Source: Oxalobacter aliiformigenes (lineage in GTDB: Bacteria; Pseudomonadota; Gammaproteobacteria; Burkholderiales; Burkholderiaceae_D). Taken from it: a DNA stretch of 64,000 nt. The DNA lies in assembly GCF_027116575.1 (NCBI RefSeq), contig NZ_CP098252.1:1798001-1862000 (forward strand). The letters are read 5' to 3'. Of this stretch, positions 27,257 through 37,196 are shown in pieces; the stretch's first letter is position 1, and every line of letters starts with the position of its first letter. The position numbers were made by a program, and so were the translations under genes. The notes below the pieces were generated by a model, which had not been told where the DNA came from, ran no database searches, and saw only the letters and a list, made by a program, of their open reading frames with translations.

Positions 27257-27838
27257 ATGGTGTCTTTCATGACTGAATTCCTGCAAACGCACTGGATTGA
27301 AATAGCCGGCACACTGTTCGGCCTTTTCTATCTGTATTTCGAATACAAGGCATCCATATTGATGTGGCCTTCCGGTCTTTTGATGTCCGGTTTTTATATC
27401 TATGTTTTTTTCATCAGCGGATTCTATTCAGGCGCTGCAATCAATATTTACTATATGGTAATGGGAATTTATGGTTGGCTGACATGGTATAAAAAATCAT
27501 CCGGACCAGCTAAATTGCGACAACTCCAAAAACCCGGACATTATGTTCTGGTCATCATGGCAGTTGCCGTTTTATGGGGCATTCTTTCCTGGATACTTGA
27601 ACAAACCGATAGTACTGTTTTTGTTGTGGACGCACTTATCACATCCCTTTCACTAGTAGCGATGTGGATGCTCACCCAGCGCTATATCCAACAATGGATA
27701 CTGCTGATCGTGGCAAATGTGATCTCGGTTTTCGCTTACGCGTATACACAGCTTTACTTTACCAGCATTATGTACATCGTTTATACAACTGCCTCTGCGG
27801 CAGCTTATTTTCACTGGAAGAAACTGGCAGAACAATGA
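27257..27838 (+). CDS. pnuC: PnuC-family vitamin transporter, probably thiamine (PnuT)
   Basis: 193 residues with about seven membrane spans. The family core is visible: WPSGLLMSGFYIYVFFISG, then NIYYMVMGIYGWLTWYKKS, and the later VANVISVFAYAYTQLYFTSI. PnuC proteins facilitate uptake of nicotinamide riboside, or of thiamine in PnuT, with trapping by a kinase. The next gene overlaps (ATGA) and is a thiamine pyrophosphokinase, which argues for thiamine. I looked for a TPP riboswitch in the leader (27006-27256) and did not see the conserved CTGAGA / GATCTGGATAATGCCAG pieces. Start: ATG 27257; ATG 27269 is possible. Confidence 0.85.
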   Translation: MVSFMTEFLQTHWIEIAGTLFGLFYLYFEYKASILMWPSGLLMSGFYIYVFFISGFYSGAAINIYYMVMGIYGWLTWYKKSSGPAKLRQLQKPGHYVLVIMAVAVLWGILSWILEQTDSTVFVVDALITSLSLVAMWMLTQRYIQQWILLIVANVISVFAYAYTQLYFTSIMYIVYTTASAAAYFHWKKLAEQ

Positions 27839-28491
27839 AGTTATATCCCCTAGCTGAAGCAGACATCACGGCAAGCGCCGTAATTGTCGCTAATGGAAAC
27901 TTTCCTGTACATCCTGTACCGTTGTCATTCCTGAAAAACAAAATACCCGTTGTCTGTTGTGATGGTGCCGTGAGAAAACTTCTCACCATCGGCAGGATGC
28001 CTACTGTTATCGTCGGTGATTGCGACTCTCTGTCAGAAAAAGAGAAACTGCAATACGCATCCATAATCCACAAGATATCCGAACAGGATACCAACGACCT
28101 GACCAAAGCCGTCCGTTACTGCCTCGCACAAGGATGGAAAGACCTGATTATTCTTGGCGCGACAGGCCGACGCGAGGATCATACAATAGCCAATATCAGC
28201 TTGCTGGCAGATTATATCGACATTGCCGGCGAAGTATGGATGCTATCCGATTATGGAGTCATGAATGCCATACGCGAAGACGCGACCTTTGAAAGTTATC
28301 CAGGACAGCAGGTATCCATATTTTCTATCGAAAAAAAACCGATGAGTTGCGAACACCTGAAATACGGTTTTGAGAATGTCGTATTCACTAATTGGTGGCA
28401 AGCGACACTGAACGAATCGCTCGGCAAAATATTCACGCTCCATGTATCCGGCAAAACCATTGTTTACCGAACATTCAAGGATATTTCCTGA
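27835..28491 (+). CDS. thiN: Thiamine pyrophosphokinase
   Basis: 218 residues from the ATG overlapping the pnuC stop. Makes thiamine pyrophosphate from thiamine and ATP. Family marks: VVCCDGAVRKLL, VIVGDCDSLSE, the metal-binding QDTNDLTKAVRYCLAQG, and ILGATGRREDHTIANISLL. The C-terminal beta domain (about 140-218) has SIFSIE and WWQATLNESLG. It should trap thiamine delivered by the upstream transporter. Symbol thiN is used loosely; the protein is of the TPK fold. Confidence 0.92.
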   Translation: MKLYPLAEADITASAVIVANGNFPVHPVPLSFLKNKIPVVCCDGAVRKLLTIGRMPTVIVGDCDSLSEKEKLQYASIIHKISEQDTNDLTKAVRYCLAQGWKDLIILGATGRREDHTIANISLLADYIDIAGEVWMLSDYGVMNAIREDATFESYPGQQVSIFSIEKKPMSCEHLKYGFENVVFTNWWQATLNESLGKIFTLHVSGKTIVYRTFKDIS

Positions 28492-28528
28492 CCGCTCTTC
28501 CAACCTTGCCAGTTTAATAAAAAAGAGA

Positions 28529-28563
28529 ACAGGGCAAAAAATTTCACAATTCATTTGCCCTGT
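28529..28563. terminator. Hairpin between convergent genes
   Basis: ACAGGGCAAA, 15-nt loop, TTTGCCCTGT: a 10-bp stem between the pyrophosphokinase and the large autotransporter. Confidence 0.5.
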
Positions 28564-28625
28564 AACCAAGCATCTATCAGACTGACAACGTTTTCATTAT
28601 AGTGCTTACCTTGCAGACACGGAAA

Positions 28626-31600
28626 TCACCAATTGATCCTAACGCCAGCAAAACCGCCGACACTCTTGTAACTTTTTTCTCCCTTTTGTAAACGCATCTG
28701 CGCCCAAGCATTCACGTTTTCATTGAGCATCACTTCAAACCCGGTTTTCAGCTCGGCAATATCGTTCGGCAAACCCGAATCAAAGTTTTCGTCTTCAATG
28801 CGAATCATTGATGTTTTCTGATTATGCCACCAGTTCAGCTCGGCATAAGGCTGCCACCGGGTATCTTTTCCCCTACTATATCCGAAAATACGTGTTCCCA
28901 AACGAGTCGATATGCCGTTTTTATGCCTGTTCTCGATTACGGTTCCGTTGCTTTCGACTACATCATTGGCATGGTAACGGGTATAAACGATTTGTGCCTG
29001 TGGCTGAACATAAACATGATAATCTTTATCTGTATAAGCATCAAAAGTCCAGCCGCCTTCCAGCGATCCGCTCCATGCCCTGCTGTTATACCGATTTTCA
29101 TCGAGTTCTTCACCTTTTACCTGATTCTTGAACCAGCTATGTTGCAACCAGCTATCCAAATAAGGACCTGATGCTCCTTTCCTCGCATCAGAATACCAGG
29201 TGGTGTAAACTCCGGCACTGTAACCGGTCAGATCACTATCTGCCCTGTATACCTGTCCGTCGGTCAGACTACGGCTTCTGACCGTACCGTAACCGGCCAT
29301 TACTCCAACACGCCAGTTATTGATATTTTCCGCACTACGGAAAATATCGCTTCCCACCTGAATCCTGTTGCCCCAGCGTCGCTGGTCAATTTGACCCGCA
29401 CTCCGACCTGTACCATAATCAGCCTCGACATATCCCCAGAAAGCCTCTGCATTTTCGCCGGCTACTGCACTTTCCAAGAACTGCCTGTTTCCCGTACGGT
29501 CTTGCAATGTATGTCTGAACATCGTCAAGGCCGCATCCCGATTCGCCAGATATGCACCGACTTCCGGGCGTATGGGTGCTGTTCCAGCATCATTGCGTGT
29601 GGAACGCAGATACCAGTCCCCATCATCCGGATTATCCACACTTCCTTTGTAAAGCCGGTAATCATAGGCCCCTTGGACAACACGATTACCCAAATGGAAC
29701 TCTCCGTCGGAAATACCGTCCACCTGAACAATCTGGATACCATTATGAGTAGCATTTCCCATACCTCCGGCATTATTCAGCATGACAGCAGTCGATCCCG
29801 ATGTATTGCCCTCCACAATCAATTTATCCGTTACCGAACTGTCATCCCCCAGAACCGTGTTCATCACAAGTAAGCCACTACCGGAATAATCCCCTTTCAC
29901 CCGAAGAACATTCCCTGCATCATCCCCACCCAGATGAATTGATCCGCTATTGGTCAGATTACCTGATATTGTCAAGGTACCTGTGCCCTTTGTCAGAACC
30001 GCCATTCCGCTTCCTGCGGCCAGAATTCCCTGATTGATGACATTACCGCCAATCAAACCATACCCCCCCAGAGACGCTCCCTCCGCAATTCTGACATCTC
30101 CACTTCCTGAAAGCGCACTGGAAAGGCCGTCCATCACGAGCGAACCATGCATGATTTCCGTACCACCTTCATGGGCATATTCCGAACTGATACGAACAAT
30201 ACCCTCGCCTTCCTTGACCAGTTTTCCAGATCCATTCATGACATTGTCGAACTTCCAGTCATCATCACTATGGAGAACAAGATTGCCTTCATTAGTGACT
30301 GTTGCTGTTCCCAACTGTGAATCTGACGTTGCGGACAGTGTTGTTCCGGAACCGATATGGATACTGCCCGAAAAATCAGCATTATCCGCCAAGAAACCCA
30401 CGTTGCTACCATTTGTGAGAGACACGATTCCGGTTCCTTCCAACCTGTTTTCCATTGTCCCCTGTGCTCCGGATAACTGCAGATCGCCCGACAAATTGAT
30501 ATTTCCATTCCCCAATCCCTTGACTGATTGCAATCTGGCCGTGGCACCGCTTTGCAGATCTATAACAGCATCCAATTTTTCATTGGCATTAGCAACCGTC
30601 AATGTCCCTCCCGACAAATGCAGATAACCGCTACCGGAAAGATCGCCATTACTTTTTCCACCAGCCGCAATCGTCAGATCCCCTCCTCCCAGATCGAGAG
30701 TTGATCCTGTTTCTCCGTTCAGTTCACCGATATTCTGACGGAATCCATTCATATTGACTGTTGCAGTCTCACGGATATTCAATGCACTGGTATGCCCGAA
30801 TACGTCATTCGCCCCCATATTTAACGTCCCGCTTGTTACGGTTGTCTGTCCACTATAATCATTGGCTGCATTCAAAAGCGTGATACTGTTATCATGTGCC
30901 CTGAACTCGAAATCGCCTGAACCGGTCAGTTTCGTGCCAAAGTTGGCATCAGGTGCTGTTGCCGAATCCAGTATTGCGTTTGTTGTGCTTTCCAGTGTCT
31001 TCAGGACATACCCGCCAAAAAGCCCCGTCATGTTTTCAGTCTTGTTATCCGTAATGACTGCCATATATCCATAAGTCGCACGGAGATCACTGTTCCCAAA
31101 CCCGTCATTGGTTACGACCGTTTTGTCCGCCGGAACGATACCATCCATCAGAAGATTCAATTGGGTTCCTGCAGAACTAACAGCATCTGCCTTGACAATC
31201 GCGATACTGTTTTCCGCGTTGACATCCCCCTGCAATAACAGATTGCCGCTTCTCTCTGGATCAGGATTCAAGGAAGCACTCCCTTTATAATTCACCGTAC
31301 CCGGTACAGTCGGAGATTCTTTGGCATCCACATTCAGATACCCGACCGTCAGTACATCAACATCCGTACCGTTTCCAAGAGTGGTATTCAACTGACCGCC
31401 ACTGAACGTCAGATTACCAATAGACCTGTCTCCATCCAGAGTGACACTGCCATTTTTTCCCAGTTCAAGAGTCGCCTGTGAAAGAGCCGAACTGTTGGCA
31501 TCTCCCAATATCATGCTACCGCTGTCAAGTTTCACCTCGCCACTAAAACCGCTACCGACCGAGTGAGAAAAATCGAAAGTATCAGATGACGATTCCAGTG

Positions 31601-34600
31601 TAACCAGCAACTTGCCATCACCCTCAAGCCGGTTATCGAACGTATAAGTATCTCCATCAGGATTATCGATAAACAAGGTACCCTGTGATGCGATATCGAT
31701 AACTCCACTTCCGATGGACCCTTTTCCTGTCAAACGTATCGTACCATCACTGATCAGCGTACCCCCACCGTAAGTATTTTTACCGGTAAAGGTAACTGTT
31801 CCACTACCGGCCTGCTGCATCTGCCCTGTGCCACTGATGACTCCATCATATTCCAGATCATCTGCACGATTGAAGACAACCACACCGGCATTCACAATAT
31901 TTCCGGATACACTACCACTCGTACCGCCATCCCCTAACCGCAGAATCCCCGTATCGACAGATGTCGTCCCGGTATAGGTATGATCACCGGTCAGAGTCAG
32001 TTCTCCATTCCCGGCCTTGACCAGACTGCCATTCCCGCTGATTATTCCGCCATAGGCAATATCATCACTTCGGTTGAAAACGAGTTTTCCATCATTAGAA
32101 ATATTCCCCGCAACACTGCCGGTCGTCCCGCCATCTCCGATTTGAAGTGTACCGGCATCAATCGATGTTCCCCCTGCATAATCATTATTTCCGGTCAGTA
32201 TCAACGTCCCATTGCCTTCCTTGACAAGATTACCACTCCCTGTAATAACCCCATCATAGACAATATCATCACTTCTATTGAATCCTACCGTCCCATTATT
32301 GGCGATGTCCCCCGCATAACTTCCTGTTGTCCCTCCATTGCCAATTTGCAGGGTCCCTGCCGTAACTGTCGCCTCTCCCTTGTAGGTGTTCTCTCCCGTC
32401 AGTGTCAATGTCCCTCCCGACAAAGCCAGCGTTCCTGCACTTCCACTGATCACTCCTCCGAATTCTCCTCCTCCGGCTATTTCCAGATTTCCTCTGTTGA
32501 TGTCCAGTTCCCCTTCTCCATTCAGGGTTCCTATCTTCTGGTCTTTACCGTTTATGTCCGTCCTGGCACCACTATGGATATTCAGTTCTCTTGTCTCTCC
32601 CAACGCATGGTCCGTCCCCAGTTGCAGGGTCCCTTCACTGACTGTCGTACTTCCTCTGTAATCGTTATTGCTGTTGGCCAGTATTATTCTGTCTGTCGCA
32701 CTTATTGCCAGATTCCCGCTTCCTGTTATTTTCGCCTTCATGTCATTCGATCCTGCAGGCGTCGTTTCATCTCCTGACAATGTCAATGTCTGGCCATCTT
32801 TCAATTCCAGTTCGGTCAGACGGTAACTAGTAAACAAACCATTACTTCCCGGAGAATCTGAAATACTCTTCAAACCATATGCATAACTGGCAACGGCTAC
32901 CGTATTGCCCTCCTGTTCCACATCAGACTGAACAACTCCCGACGCTACCGATCCCGACAGATTTTGTAAAACAAGATCCGAGGCTGCCCCCTGTACTGCA
33001 TTTGCTCTGACCAGCAACTGATTTGTTTCACTGTCGTCTTGTACCAAAAGCGATTTGGCCGAAATAACCGATGTATCTGCATTAACCTGTACTGTTCCGG
33101 AATCCAGTGTCAGTACATCCGTCCAAATCACACCCGTCGGCATATTGGGAAACCGCAGCAATCCACCATTCACCTGTAAATTACCAATTATCTGTTCACC
33201 TGCTCCGACATTCGTCGTATTGCCTGAATTCAACCGGAGAGTCGATTTGCCAAGAACTGTCGTATTGTTTCCAGCCAGGCTGAACAAGCTGTCATCCAAT
33301 TCAAGCGTACCGGCAAACCCCGTACCGGTTATATTGCTGAAATCAAAGGTATTTGTACCGGAAGCCAATCCCACCTTCAACAAACCGTTTCCAAGAAGTA
33401 CATTGCCAAAATTGTAATTTCCGCTGAAAGGACTATCTATCTGCAAGGTACCATTTGTATTGATCGTTACATTACCCTTACCAAGAGTTCCGTTTTCAGC
33501 CAACATCAGAACCCCCTCATTGACAACCGTTCCATCGCTGTAATTCTGTACTGTCGGTAATAACAATGTACCTTGGCCATTCTTGACCAGCCTTGTCGTA
33601 CCGGAAACCGGTGCTTCCAGTCTCAGCAGACCAGGGCTACTACTCTCATCCAGCCCGATATTCGCATTCACTGTTGTACCTGTATAACCGGTTTTCAGTG
33701 TACTCGACGAGTTTACTGTTCCATATCCTGAAAGATTCACGACACCACCTGCAGTGTTTCCCAACGCGATATTGGCAGAATCTAGCAACAGTGTTCCTCC
33801 AGCTACCGCAATTCCACTGCCACTATTCAGATTGATCGTTGCAGCTTTCAACGTACCCGAATTTTCACCTTTCAATGTGGCTGAATTTTTCAGATTGAAT
33901 GTGCCATAAGTTGTCCGTCCATAGTTGACTCCATCGGCAACAGTAAACGTCCCGCTATTAATATTGGTATTGACATTGATATCAGTATCAAAAGCAGTCG
34001 ATTTTCCGTTATCTCCATAAAAAACCGTCTCTCCAGTACCATTTTGGTCAAGTGTCAGTGTTGCACCGGCTACCAGTGCAAGAGGATCATAAAAACGGAT
34101 TGCATTACCCTGTGTTCCATTCAATGTCAGCGCATTGGATGTTTCCCAGTAAATTGAATTCGGCGTCCCGGTTCCTTCAACAGGCTTGTAAAAGATATAA
34201 CTGTTACCTGTATCAAGTGTCCGGTTTTCAGATACAAACGTGGCCCCCTGACGGTTTCCTTTAAATACAATATCTCCCTTGTTGGCATTGATATTCAGCG
34301 TGCCTTTCCGGACATATATCGCCCCACCAAGCGATTTGGCCGTATTGTTGGTGAATTCTGCCTCACCGGCAATATTTACGGAACCCGTTTGCGCATTCAA
34401 AAAAATCGCTCCGCCCAACCCATTTCCGTTGGCTGAATAGACATAATTGTTATTGAAAACGGAATTCCCGTTCAGATAAAGGTTGTAATTGCGATTACCC
34501 GTTTCTCTGGACTGATTCAGCCCGATTGCCCCTCCTTGCGCATTATTATAGGCATTGGTCTTCAGATCATTGACAAAATTGCCATCAAAGATGACATCAT

Positions 34601-35513
34601 CGTTAAAGGTTATTGATGTACCGGTCGCCCCGGAAGATGCCAGAAATCCGACATGAATTGCTCCACCACTGGCACTACGATCCGTATAATGATTCGGAAA
34701 ATCCTGAGTTGTATTCTGAACACTGTACGTGTAATTATCCGTAAAACTGGCATCACCATTGAAAACAAGTGAACCATTTCCTCCCCACATATCAATGGCA
34801 CCACCATAATGTCCTGTGTGATTATTATGGAACGATGTTGTACCGTTGAAATTCACTGTTGCAGGAGCATCCGAATAAATTGCCATTGCCCCACTATAAT
34901 TTGCAGACCAGTTCGAATCAAACGTGACATTATTGTAAAAATTCATGGTACCTGAACTGATTCCGATTGTTCCAGGTTGATCAGCAAGACCATGATTTCC
35001 CAAAAAAGTAACCCCCTTCTCCCCTCCGTTAATATTGGTCACACTGTTCACACGTTGTGAGATGATTGGACCATAATTGGCTGAAGCATATAAATTGTAG
35101 TTACTGGGTCCTATATTCTGGAATGTTGTGCCATTGAAATCAAAATTGGTTGTAATACCCGATGTACCGATCCAAAATAGCGAATCCCTTGCACTGGCAA
35201 ATGTTTGTGTTCCGACCATCGCGTCATTAATGGCCAGAGACCCATTATTACGATTGAAATTAAAATAAACGCCTGTTGATGGTCCGAACGTAATCCTGTG
35301 GCCGTTCCCGTCAATCGTCAGATTATTCGTATCGCCCGCAGCATAGGTATATACTGTATTCCAAGAAACATCACCCGACATACTAAGATCATATTTTCCT
35401 TTATTCAAATATCCACTGACGATATCTTCGCCTGCTGCTACTATTGTCTGTCCATATACAGGCAAGGCAATGGAAACAGAAATAAGGACATAGGAAATCG
35501 AGAATAATCGCAT
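28626..35513 (-). CDS. Giant autotransporter (2295 residues) with PATR repeats
   Basis: Signal peptide about 1-22 (MRLFSISYVLISVSIALPVY), then a very long passenger. Residues about 150-450 carry chlamydial Pmp-like motifs, with GGAIHVG, GGAIGLNQ, GGAIFLN and FTNNTAKSLGGAIYV. Residues about 700-1700 hold many autotransporter-associated beta-strand repeats of the type GNGxLxLTGxNxYxGxTxVxxGTL. A junction GGYVLKTLE-type block separates two such arrays. The beta-barrel (about 2000-2295) starts near GAYLANRDAALTMFRHTLQD and ends GGFAGVRINW. Few Cys. It is predicted to be a surface adhesin. Codon use is similar to its neighbours apart from more AT, and no frame break is seen. Confidence 0.93.
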   Translation of the reverse strand: MRLFSISYVLISVSIALPVYGQTIVAAGEDIVSGYLNKGKYDLSMSGDVSWNTVYTYAAGDTNNLTIDGNGHRITFGPSTGVYFNFNRNNGSLAINDAMVGTQTFASARDSLFWIGTSGITTNFDFNGTTFQNIGPSNYNLYASANYGPIISQRVNSVTNINGGEKGVTFLGNHGLADQPGTIGISSGTMNFYNNVTFDSNWSANYSGAMAIYSDAPATVNFNGTTSFHNNHTGHYGGAIDMWGGNGSLVFNGDASFTDNYTYSVQNTTQDFPNHYTDRSASGGAIHVGFLASSGATGTSITFNDDVIFDGNFVNDLKTNAYNNAQGGAIGLNQSRETGNRNYNLYLNGNSVFNNNYVYSANGNGLGGAIFLNAQTGSVNIAGEAEFTNNTAKSLGGAIYVRKGTLNINANKGDIVFKGNRQGATFVSENRTLDTGNSYIFYKPVEGTGTPNSIYWETSNALTLNGTQGNAIRFYDPLALVAGATLTLDQNGTGETVFYGDNGKSTAFDTDINVNTNINSGTFTVADGVNYGRTTYGTFNLKNSATLKGENSGTLKAATINLNSGSGIAVAGGTLLLDSANIALGNTAGGVVNLSGYGTVNSSSTLKTGYTGTTVNANIGLDESSSPGLLRLEAPVSGTTRLVKNGQGTLLLPTVQNYSDGTVVNEGVLMLAENGTLGKGNVTINTNGTLQIDSPFSGNYNFGNVLLGNGLLKVGLASGTNTFDFSNITGTGFAGTLELDDSLFSLAGNNTTVLGKSTLRLNSGNTTNVGAGEQIIGNLQVNGGLLRFPNMPTGVIWTDVLTLDSGTVQVNADTSVISAKSLLVQDDSETNQLLVRANAVQGAASDLVLQNLSGSVASGVVQSDVEQEGNTVAVASYAYGLKSISDSPGSNGLFTSYRLTELELKDGQTLTLSGDETTPAGSNDMKAKITGSGNLAISATDRIILANSNNDYRGSTTVSEGTLQLGTDHALGETRELNIHSGARTDINGKDQKIGTLNGEGELDINRGNLEIAGGGEFGGVISGSAGTLALSGGTLTLTGENTYKGEATVTAGTLQIGNGGTTGSYAGDIANNGTVGFNRSDDIVYDGVITGSGNLVKEGNGTLILTGNNDYAGGTSIDAGTLQIGDGGTTGSVAGNISNDGKLVFNRSDDIAYGGIISGNGSLVKAGNGELTLTGDHTYTGTTSVDTGILRLGDGGTSGSVSGNIVNAGVVVFNRADDLEYDGVISGTGQMQQAGSGTVTFTGKNTYGGGTLISDGTIRLTGKGSIGSGVIDIASQGTLFIDNPDGDTYTFDNRLEGDGKLLVTLESSSDTFDFSHSVGSGFSGEVKLDSGSMILGDANSSALSQATLELGKNGSVTLDGDRSIGNLTFSGGQLNTTLGNGTDVDVLTVGYLNVDAKESPTVPGTVNYKGSASLNPDPERSGNLLLQGDVNAENSIAIVKADAVSSAGTQLNLLMDGIVPADKTVVTNDGFGNSDLRATYGYMAVITDNKTENMTGLFGGYVLKTLESTTNAILDSATAPDANFGTKLTGSGDFEFRAHDNSITLLNAANDYSGQTTVTSGTLNMGANDVFGHTSALNIRETATVNMNGFRQNIGELNGETGSTLDLGGGDLTIAAGGKSNGDLSGSGYLHLSGGTLTVANANEKLDAVIDLQSGATARLQSVKGLGNGNINLSGDLQLSGAQGTMENRLEGTGIVSLTNGSNVGFLADNADFSGSIHIGSGTTLSATSDSQLGTATVTNEGNLVLHSDDDWKFDNVMNGSGKLVKEGEGIVRISSEYAHEGGTEIMHGSLVMDGLSSALSGSGDVRIAEGASLGGYGLIGGNVINQGILAAGSGMAVLTKGTGTLTISGNLTNSGSIHLGGDDAGNVLRVKGDYSGSGLLVMNTVLGDDSSVTDKLIVEGNTSGSTAVMLNNAGGMGNATHNGIQIVQVDGISDGEFHLGNRVVQGAYDYRLYKGSVDNPDDGDWYLRSTRNDAGTAPIRPEVGAYLANRDAALTMFRHTLQDRTGNRQFLESAVAGENAEAFWGYVEADYGTGRSAGQIDQRRWGNRIQVGSDIFRSAENINNWRVGVMAGYGTVRSRSLTDGQVYRADSDLTGYSAGVYTTWYSDARKGASGPYLDSWLQHSWFKNQVKGEELDENRYNSRAWSGSLEGGWTFDAYTDKDYHVYVQPQAQIVYTRYHANDVVESNGTVIENRHKNGISTRLGTRIFGYSRGKDTRWQPYAELNWWHNQKTSMIRIEDENFDSGLPNDIAELKTGFEVMLNENVNAWAQMRLQKGEKSYKSVGGFAGVRINW
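31749..32359 (-). repeat. Three tandem 68-residue units in the giant autotransporter
   Basis: Three consecutive units of about 204 bp begin GTLQIGNGGTTGS, GTLQIGDGGTTGS and GILRLGDGGTSGS. They are closely related (FNRSDDI or FNRADDL, then VITGSGNL, ISGNGSL or ISGTGQM, then LTGNNDY, LTGDHTY or FTGKNTY). Such units can gain or lose copies by recombination. Confidence 0.85.
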
Positions 35514-37089
35514 TTTATGAGAAACCGAATTCTAAAAAGTTGACTTGGACAGCCAGTTTGGTGAGCCAACAAGAAACACACAAAAACCGGCTGCAGGTCA
35601 ATTTTGTCCTCTATTGATGAAGTAGCATTTGTCGTTAAACAAGGAATCAGTCATGATGAGTTGTTCTATGATAGAAACAGGCTGATTCTTTGAGCGATAT
35701 TAGATTCCAGTACGGTCGTAAAAAGATAAATTCCAAGAAGTACAGATTATGTTTCACCTAATCCGTCTATAAAAAAGTTTTGGAAAGAAACAAATAAATG
35801 TATTTTATATAATTGATCTTTATGATTAATTGGCTATAAATCAATCCCTGACCAACGTTGGGAAATCATTTCAACAAAAACAAGAAAACTCAGACATATG
35901 TAAATAATTTGAATACATCCGATATCTGTAAAAAATGAACTCGAACTTCCTTGAAGCAAACAAAAAAACACCTGTAAAATTAGTGAACTTATAAAATGAA
36001 TACAAATAATAGTCAAACTTACAAGACGGAAACAGTACCCCCCACTTAACTCTTAAAAGATTGATGACTATCATTCTATTCCGGATTTTTAAAACTCAAT
36101 GAAACCTGCTTTTTCAGAAAAAACATTTTTCCGAATAAGACATTTGAGAAAAACGATATCTTGCATACAAACTGACAAACCATAATAAAAGCAAATCTGC
36201 CAAATACCAGTAACTTATAAGAATATTCGGAGTGGATTCACTCTAACAATTATTGATTTCTTGCATAGTCAAATCACATATCTTCTCTCTTCTGTGAGTC
36301 CGCGATTTTTTCAAAGACATAAAAAACCTTACCTAGAAATAAATACACTTAGATCATTGATATATCATACAATCACAGATGTCTTTGGATTATTCAGAAC
36401 CTTATTTTGGAACGACTTTCAGATACTCACATCCTATCCAAAAAATTGTAGATCTTTTGCAGCAGTTTGACGTTTTTCATCCTTATCGGTAGAAAGCTTG
36501 ACGATTTTTACCACGACATATCCCTTTCCTAGCAAGAATGGAGTATAAATTTTCCAAATAAAAGCATATATCCCGATAAATGCTCCTTTCTTTTCCAAAT
36601 TCAAGTGAACAATCCGGAAAAACTGTGATAACGGACTTAAAATAGCACGATTCTAGGAATTTGAAAAAACACAAATCCTTTAAAATAAAAGATTTAGTGA
36701 CGAAGAGAGGCCCTTGATTTCACAAGCCATTTCCTTGGACTATTTCAGTGAAATCTCCGGATAATTGCCAAGAGTATCGTCTTTTTCCAGCAGAATCCGT
36801 ATAATACAGAAAGAAGAAACTGTGGGTATTGCGGATATATAATCCCTGAACCTGTCTGACGTCCAAATTTCGTTTTTGAGATCTCTGAATTCAAGTGTAG
36901 TCAGTTCGCGTGCTCTTTTCAGCATAATTTATGATGGGAAAATGATAAATGAGATTATCGAACCCGTTTTCCCATCATAAAATCATGGATAGTGCCGGTT
37001 CCTTTCGGATACTTTCGGACACAAAATGCACGTAAGTGACTGAAAAATAAAAAAAATCCGAGACATTTTCGGATGTTCTCGGATTGGTG
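35514..37089. other. AT-rich gap without supported genes
   Basis: About 1.6 kb, clearly more AT-rich than the genes around it, with only short overlapping frames. A 61-residue minus ORF (36740-36925) has no ribosome site. At 36928-36981 a 15-bp perfect inverted repeat (TTTATGATGGGAAAA and its inverse) has a 24-nt spacer. It ends where the integrative element appears to begin. Confidence 0.5.
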
Positions 37090-37196
37090 TGGAGAGGGAA
37101 CTTCTAATACCTCTCATTACCCATTGAAAAATAAGTGTTTCTTCAATTAGATACTTGGAAATGCCCCCATAAATGCCCCTATTAATTTTTGCTTGA

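Noticed and set aside
31980..32777. 265-codon plus-strand frame
   Set aside because: Antisense shadow of the giant autotransporter repeats.
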